From assembly GCA_012797715.1 (NCBI GenBank), contig JAAZOO010000200.1:1-8555 (forward strand): a stretch of DNA of 8,555 nt, in the 5' to 3' direction. Origin of the DNA: Geobacteraceae bacterium (lineage in GTDB: Bacteria; Desulfobacterota; Desulfuromonadia; Geobacterales; Geobacteraceae). The translations under genes were made by a program, and so were the position numbers. The notes below the pieces were generated by a model, which worked only from the letters and a program-made list of their open reading frames with translations, searched no databases and was not told the DNA's origin. Each line of letters opens with the position of its first letter. Position 1 is the first letter of the stretch. Shown piece after piece: positions 5,537 through 8,555 of this stretch.

Positions 5537-6613
5537 ATGTATATCGTGATTCTGGCCGGAGGTTCGGGAACGCGCTTCTGGCCCCTCTCCCGCAGAAAGA
5601 CCCCCAAACAGCTCATGTCGGTGGTGGGGGGAAAATCCATGCTGCAGAGGACCGTTGAACGGGTCCTTCCCCTCAATCCTGAACGGATACTGGTGGTCAC
5701 CAATGTCCTCCAGGCCGAGGAAACGGAGCGCCAGCTCGCATTTGTAAAGGGAGATCTCGTCACCGTCGTGCCGGAACCCCTGGCGCGGAACACGGCGCCT
5801 GCCATCGGGCTCGCGGCGGCCCTTATTGAACGGGAGGACCCGGCGGCGGTCATGGTGGTGCTTCCGGCAGACCATCATATCCGTGATGAAGAGGAGTTCA
5901 GGAAAACAGTGCTCAGGGCCGAGGCCGAGGCCGCTGATCTGAAACTCGTTACCATCGGTATCGTTCCGACGCGACCGGAAACGGGATTCGGGTATATCGA
6001 GGCCGACATGGGGCGAGGCAGGGACGGGGTCTTCCCGGTTCGGCGTTTCGTGGAGAAGCCCGGCCTGGACAGGGCATGCGAATACCTGGAGTCGGGTGAT
6101 TTCTTCTGGAACAGCGGCATGTTCGTGTGGCGCGCGGATGTGATCCTGGATCGCTTCAGAATGCACATGCCCGACCTGTACGCCGGGCTGTCCGTATTGC
6201 ACGTGCCTCCGGACATGGATCGCCTTTCGTCATTGCGGGTGCAGGTTGCCGACCTGTACGGGCGCATCGACGCGGAGTCCGTCGACTACGGCGTGATGGA
6301 GAAGGCGGAAGGGGTGGTGGTGATTCCCTCCTCGTTCGGCTGGAGCGATGTGGGGAGTTGGAGTGCGCTTCCCGAGGTTGTCGAGCCCGATGGGGACGGG
6401 AACGTATTCCTCAATCCGGAACGGGTGCTGTGCCTGGATTCCCGCGGCAGTCTCGTGCGGGCCGGTGAGAGACTGATAGCCCTTGTGGGTGTGCGGGACC
6501 TGATTGTGGTGGATACCGGAGACGCACTTCTCATCTGCCCGAAAGACCGTGCCCAGGATGTAAAGAGGGTAACGGAGGCCCTGGAAGAAAGGGGTCTCGC
6601 GAACCTGCTGTGA
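5537..6613 (+). CDS. manC: Mannose-1-phosphate guanylyltransferase (GDP-mannose pyrophosphorylase), single-domain
   Basis: This 358-residue cytosolic enzyme is expected to make GDP-mannose from mannose-1-phosphate and GTP, feeding GDP-sugars into LPS, capsule or other glycans. The N-terminus carries the nucleotidyltransferase signature LAGGSGTRFWPLSR (6-19), followed by K21 and the PKQL segment (23-26). Further family motifs are PLARNTAPAI, the ADHHI metal-site region, ETGFGYIE, FVEKP (171-175), FWNSGMFVW (190-198), VDYGVMEKA and GWSDVGSW. The bifunctional ManC/AlgA enzymes have an extra C-terminal phosphomannose isomerase cupin; this protein stops before it, so isomerase activity must come from elsewhere. 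The start is set by AAAGGAG (5523-5529), 7 bases upstream; the frame is open further back to 5291 but overlaps the TPR gene. The neighbours are not glycan genes. Confidence 0.92.
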   Translation: MYIVILAGGSGTRFWPLSRRKTPKQLMSVVGGKSMLQRTVERVLPLNPERILVVTNVLQAEETERQLAFVKGDLVTVVPEPLARNTAPAIGLAAALIEREDPAAVMVVLPADHHIRDEEEFRKTVLRAEAEAADLKLVTIGIVPTRPETGFGYIEADMGRGRDGVFPVRRFVEKPGLDRACEYLESGDFFWNSGMFVWRADVILDRFRMHMPDLYAGLSVLHVPPDMDRLSSLRVQVADLYGRIDAESVDYGVMEKAEGVVVIPSSFGWSDVGSWSALPEVVEPDGDGNVFLNPERVLCLDSRGSLVRAGERLIALVGVRDLIVVDTGDALLICPKDRAQDVKRVTEALEERGLANLL

Positions 6614-6634
6614 CGCTCGGTTCGCGCGTTTCCC

Positions 6635-7132
6635 CTACATGTACACCATGATGCGGAATGAGATGGTGCCGTCCAGGGACTTAAAGGGGATGGTCACCCC
6701 TTTGCACTGGATATTCATGCTGCTGTTTTCAGACGGTTCGGGCGGCTCGCTCACCGGGCGAATCTTTCCCGATACCACCAGCGGCAGTCCGAGGGCGACG
6801 CTTCCATACTGCTCGTGGTACTTGCTTTTGAATACGCCTGCGATGTTGTTGGTCAGTTCCCCGATGGAGTCCCGGATTGCCTCTTCATCCGCATCCTCCA
6901 TCATCAGCAGTTCCTTTGCCACCTGGCAGGCGGCTTTTTTGTCGGTTGCGTACATGATGTATCCGACCCGGTCTCCCGCCACACCGACGATACCGACCAT
7001 ATCCGATTCCACCGGCTCGATCTTCTTTTCAATCTTACCGGCGAGGATTTCCATGCCCATGTAACTCATGAAAGTATCCTGGGTTGCCGACATGATGGTG
7101 AACATGATCTCCTCAAATGTGATTCCGCTCAC
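6635..7132 (-). CDS. cheX: CheX-type chemotaxis phosphatase
   Basis: This 165-residue cytosolic protein of the CheC/CheX/FliY family is expected to dephosphorylate CheY-P or a related response regulator. The catalytic signature is visible as D88-x3-E92-L-T-N95 in DSIGELTNNIAG, with P117 about 21 residues further on, fitting the family [DS]xxxExxN...P pattern. One such motif and this length fit CheX rather than two-motif CheC. The start is a GTG at 7132 (complement) with an ideal AAGGAGG 7 bases before it. An ATG further upstream (7189) would have to span the promoter and is rejected. It faces the guanylyltransferase gene tail to tail across 21 bases and is divergent from the YchF-like gene. 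No other chemotaxis gene is in the window. A sigma-28-type promoter precedes it, which supports a motility role. Confidence 0.87.
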   Translation of the reverse strand: MSGITFEEIMFTIMSATQDTFMSYMGMEILAGKIEKKIEPVESDMVGIVGVAGDRVGYIMYATDKKAACQVAKELLMMEDADEEAIRDSIGELTNNIAGVFKSKYHEQYGSVALGLPLVVSGKIRPVSEPPEPSENSSMNIQCKGVTIPFKSLDGTISFRIMVYM

Positions 7133-7139
7133 GTGTATT

Positions 7140-7146
7140 CCTCCTT
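7140..7146 (-). promoter_or_regulatory. Ribosome binding site that decides the cheX GTG start
   Basis: Read on the minus strand, AAGGAGG lies 7 bases before the GTG at 7132-7130. It selects this non-ATG start over the ATG at 7189, which has no site. Confidence 0.8.
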
Positions 7147-7169
7147 GCCTTGGATAGTCGTTTCTTCTC

Positions 7170-7196
7170 TTATCGTTTCCGGGGAGCAAAAGTTTA
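7170..7196 (-). promoter_or_regulatory. Putative sigma-28 (FliA) promoter of cheX
   Basis: On the minus strand the sequence is TAAACTTT (7196-7189), then 11 bases, then AACGATAA (7177-7170). The FliA consensus is TAAAGTTT-N11-GCCGATAA, so 13 of 16 consensus positions match with exact spacing. Transcription would start near 7163, leaving a leader of about 30 bases with the AAGGAGG site before the cheX GTG. The match to a flagellar-class promoter in front of a chemotaxis gene makes chance less likely. Confidence 0.7.
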
Positions 7197-7246
7197 GCGA
7201 TCTGGCGCTTTTCTTTCCTCGGTCCCCCGAAGATTCGCGCCGTGGG

Positions 7247-7275
7247 TTGACAAACAGCCGCGTACCGTTTACCGT
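7247..7275 (+). promoter_or_regulatory. Sigma-70-like promoter of the YchF-like gene
   Basis: A perfect TTGACA (7247-7252) is followed after 17 bases by TACCGT (7270-7275), a weak -10 matching the first, second and last positions. Transcription would start near 7282, about 35 bases before the ATG at 7317, which has CAGGAG (7305-7310) as its ribosome site. Confidence 0.5.
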
Positions 7276-7316
7276 AAAAGCCCCTTTCGGGTCATACCCC
7301 AGTACAGGAGCATTCA

Positions 7317-8354
7317 ATGAAAATAGCACTTCTCGGTCTTCCCCAATCGGGGAAAAAGACGCTTTTCACCCTTCTTACCGGGAGGGAGGTCCCGGAGCAT
7401 GGAAACGAAGGGGAATCCCTCGAAGGGGTGGCACCTATCCGCGACCCCCGCGTTGACGTTCTTTCCGAAATAGCCAAACCGGACAAGACCCGATACGCCG
7501 AAAACAAGGTGGTGCTTTGCCCGGACGTGTCCGAGGGGACCGGCAGACGGGAATGGCTGGATGCTGCCAGGCGCTGCGACTTGCTCTGTCTGGTCGTGCG
7601 GGACTTTGCATCCGAGAGTGTCTACCATCCCAGCGGTTCCGTGGACGCGGACCGGGATCGGCGGACGCTGGAAACAGAACTGCTGCTGGCCGATCTGGAG
7701 CTGATCGAAAAGCGGCTGGAGCGTCTCGCCAAGGAAAAAAAGGGGGGGAAGACACCGGGGCAGGCAAAGGAGGAAGAGGTTCTTCTGAAGTGCCGGGAGG
7801 CGGTGGAGAATGAACGGGGGGTGAATAGCCTCAATCTCAACGAGGAGGATCTGGGCGCTATCCGCAGCCTGAACCTGGTAACCCTGATGCCGATACTCCT
7901 CATCCGCAACGTGGACGAGGATCGTGTCGGAAGCGCCGAAGGGAGGGGGGGAAATGTCTTCTTCATTTCCGCGCTCATTGAGAAAGAGATCATGGAGATG
8001 GACGATCCCGCTGAGCGGGACGAATACCTCAAGTCCCTCGGTCTGGAGTCTTCCGGGCTCGATAGACTGAATGCCGCCGCCTACGATGCTCTGGGGCTCA
8101 TGTCTTTCTATACCATGGGAAAGGATGAGGTGCGCGCCTGGACCATCAGGAAAGGGACTCTCGCCCCGGCTGCCGGCGGCAAGATCCACAGCGACATCGA
8201 GCGGGGCTTTATCCGGGTCGAGGTCATCAAGTACGACGACCTGACGGCGGCCGGGAGCGAGGCGGCGGCCAAGGCGCAGGGCAAGGCGCATCTGAAGGGG
8301 AAGGACTATGTCATGGAAGACGGCGACATCTGCCACTTCAGGTTCAATGTGTAA
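7317..8354 (+). CDS. YchF-like (Obg/YchF family) GTPase paralogue with DUF933 domain
   Basis: This 345-residue protein has the YchF/OLA1 layout: an N-terminal P-loop domain, a helical coiled insertion (about 112-165, rich in Glu, Lys and Leu) and a C-terminal TGS-like DUF933 domain (about 251-345). DUF933 is well preserved, with DEVRAWTIRKGTLAP, GKIHSDIERGFIRVEVI and a final KGKDYVMEDGDICHF. The nucleotide site is unusual. The P-loop is G7-L-P-Q-S-G12-K13-K14-T15, with Lys where the Walker A motif needs Ser/Thr (canonical GLPNVGKST). The G3 DxxG motif is not recognisable at CPDVSEGTG. The NxxE specificity motif of YchF survives as N198-V-D-E201. It is therefore probably a lineage paralogue with altered or lost hydrolysis, not the housekeeping YchF (about 363 residues). 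An A7G7 run lies within it. Confidence 0.82.
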   Translation: MKIALLGLPQSGKKTLFTLLTGREVPEHGNEGESLEGVAPIRDPRVDVLSEIAKPDKTRYAENKVVLCPDVSEGTGRREWLDAARRCDLLCLVVRDFASESVYHPSGSVDADRDRRTLETELLLADLELIEKRLERLAKEKKGGKTPGQAKEEEVLLKCREAVENERGVNSLNLNEEDLGAIRSLNLVTLMPILLIRNVDEDRVGSAEGRGGNVFFISALIEKEIMEMDDPAERDEYLKSLGLESSGLDRLNAAAYDALGLMSFYTMGKDEVRAWTIRKGTLAPAAGGKIHSDIERGFIRVEVIKYDDLTAAGSEAAAKAQGKAHLKGKDYVMEDGDICHFRFNV

Positions 8355-8374
8355 TACTTTGCACCCTCCCCCGG

Positions 8375-8396
8375 CCCCTCCCGTCGAAGGGAGGGG
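8375..8396 (+). terminator. GC hairpin after the YchF-like gene, possible terminator
   Basis: CCCCTCCC (8375-8382) pairs perfectly with GGGAGGGG (8389-8396) around a 6-base loop, 20 bases after the stop codon. The downstream AGCTTGTTTGTT is only partly U-rich. It may slow or end transcription, but it could equally be part of the adjoining repeat element. Confidence 0.4.
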
Positions 8397-8408
8397 AGCT
8401 TGTTTGTT

Positions 8409-8443
8409 CCCTCTCCCCAGGTGGGAGAGGGTTGGGGAGAGGG
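8409..8443. repeat. GC-rich intergenic repeat element with alternative hairpins
   Basis: CCCTCTCCC (8409-8417) pairs perfectly with GGGAGAGGG (8423-8431) around a 5-base loop. CCCTCTCCCC (8409-8418) can instead pair with GGGGAGAGGG (8434-8443). This layout, one left arm and two tandem right arms, is the same general style as the 'ccctctccc...gggagaggg' dispersed repeats seen between genes in many bacteria. With the hairpin at 8375-8396 and the direct repeat GGGGAGCT (8393-8400 and 8442-8449), it fills most of the 114-base gap before the pyrophosphatase gene. Confidence 0.6.
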
Positions 8444-8468
8444 GGAGCTCTTTCCAGTAAGGAATGCC

Positions 8469-8555
8469 ATGGAAAAAACCGTCTACGTCATAGGCCACCG
8501 CAATCCGGACACCGATTCCATAGCTTCAGCCGTCGCGTACGCAGCCTTGAAACGG
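8469..8555 (+). CDS. ppaC: Manganese-dependent (family II) inorganic pyrophosphatase, N-terminal fragment
   Basis: The first 29 codons are present; the gene runs off the right edge. The peptide VYVIGHRNPDTDSIASAVAY holds the DHH-superfamily metal-binding motif GHxNPDxDS of family II pyrophosphatases. These are cytosolic enzymes that split pyrophosphate to two phosphates using Mn2+ or Co2+. TAAGGA (8458-8463) lies 5 bases before the ATG. Longer family members carry inserted CBS and DRTGG regulatory domains; whether this one does cannot be seen. Other DHH phosphoesterases are less likely, given the close match of this motif. Confidence 0.85.
   Translation, partial: MEKTVYVIGHRNPDTDSIASAVAYAALKR

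Noticed and set aside
4491..5537. 348-codon open frame on the minus strand opposite the TPR gene
   Set aside because: It mirrors a well-supported gene, its translation is low-complexity Arg/Gly/Pro-rich, and it lacks recognisable domains. Long antisense frames are expected at this GC content.
6614..6634. Terminator between the convergent manC and cheX genes
   Set aside because: The 21-base gap contains no stable inverted repeat and no T-run on either strand.
7314..8498. 394-codon open frame on the minus strand opposite the YchF-like gene
   Set aside because: It lies antisense to a clear DUF933 protein. Its N-terminal part (LSPTLSHLGRG) is just the translated GC-rich repeat, and there is no ribosome site.

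Overview
The window is GC-rich and reads like the chromosome of a Desulfuromonadia/Geobacter-type bacterium (formerly deltaproteobacterial). That placement is inferred from gene content and protein style, not measured. The main pointers are a stand-alone CheX phosphatase, a YchF-like paralogue with a degenerate P-loop, a DHH-family inorganic pyrophosphatase, a SHOCT lipoprotein and GC-rich 'ccctctccc' intergenic repeats. Nothing looks like a prophage, transposon, CRISPR array or stable RNA gene. Nearly all of the sequence is used by tightly packed genes, most with strong Shine-Dalgarno sequences.

Layout. At the left edge the first 22 codons of a TauE/SafE-type permease run leftward. A possible 49-residue small protein follows, overlapping the start of an exported DUF3124 protein by ATGA. 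A rightward run then encodes a CPA2 (KefB/KefC-like) cation:proton antiporter with RCK domains, a PF04008 'adenosine-specific kinase' (AMP/adenosine-binding) protein and a YjbQ-family protein (325-3741). A second, tightly coupled group (3858-5468) encodes a SHOCT lipoprotein, a YidD-like protein with an N-terminal signal or anchor segment, and an exported TPR protein with a conserved membrane C-terminus. A single-domain mannose-1-phosphate guanylyltransferase follows, preceded by overlapping inverted repeats.

The right part holds a leftward cheX gene, read from what looks like a sigma-28 (FliA) flagellar promoter. It is divergent from a YchF-like GTPase paralogue that has a sigma-70-like promoter. 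A GC-rich double-hairpin repeat separates that gene from the start of a manganese-dependent inorganic pyrophosphatase cut by the right edge.

The most original material is the lipoprotein/YidD-like/TPR cluster. Its genes overlap, all three products look envelope-targeted, and the YidD domain departs from the canonical YidC-associated form. It is a candidate undescribed envelope-biogenesis unit, but its function is inference only. The FliA-type promoter of cheX and the broken nucleotide-binding motifs of the YchF paralogue are the next most useful observations.
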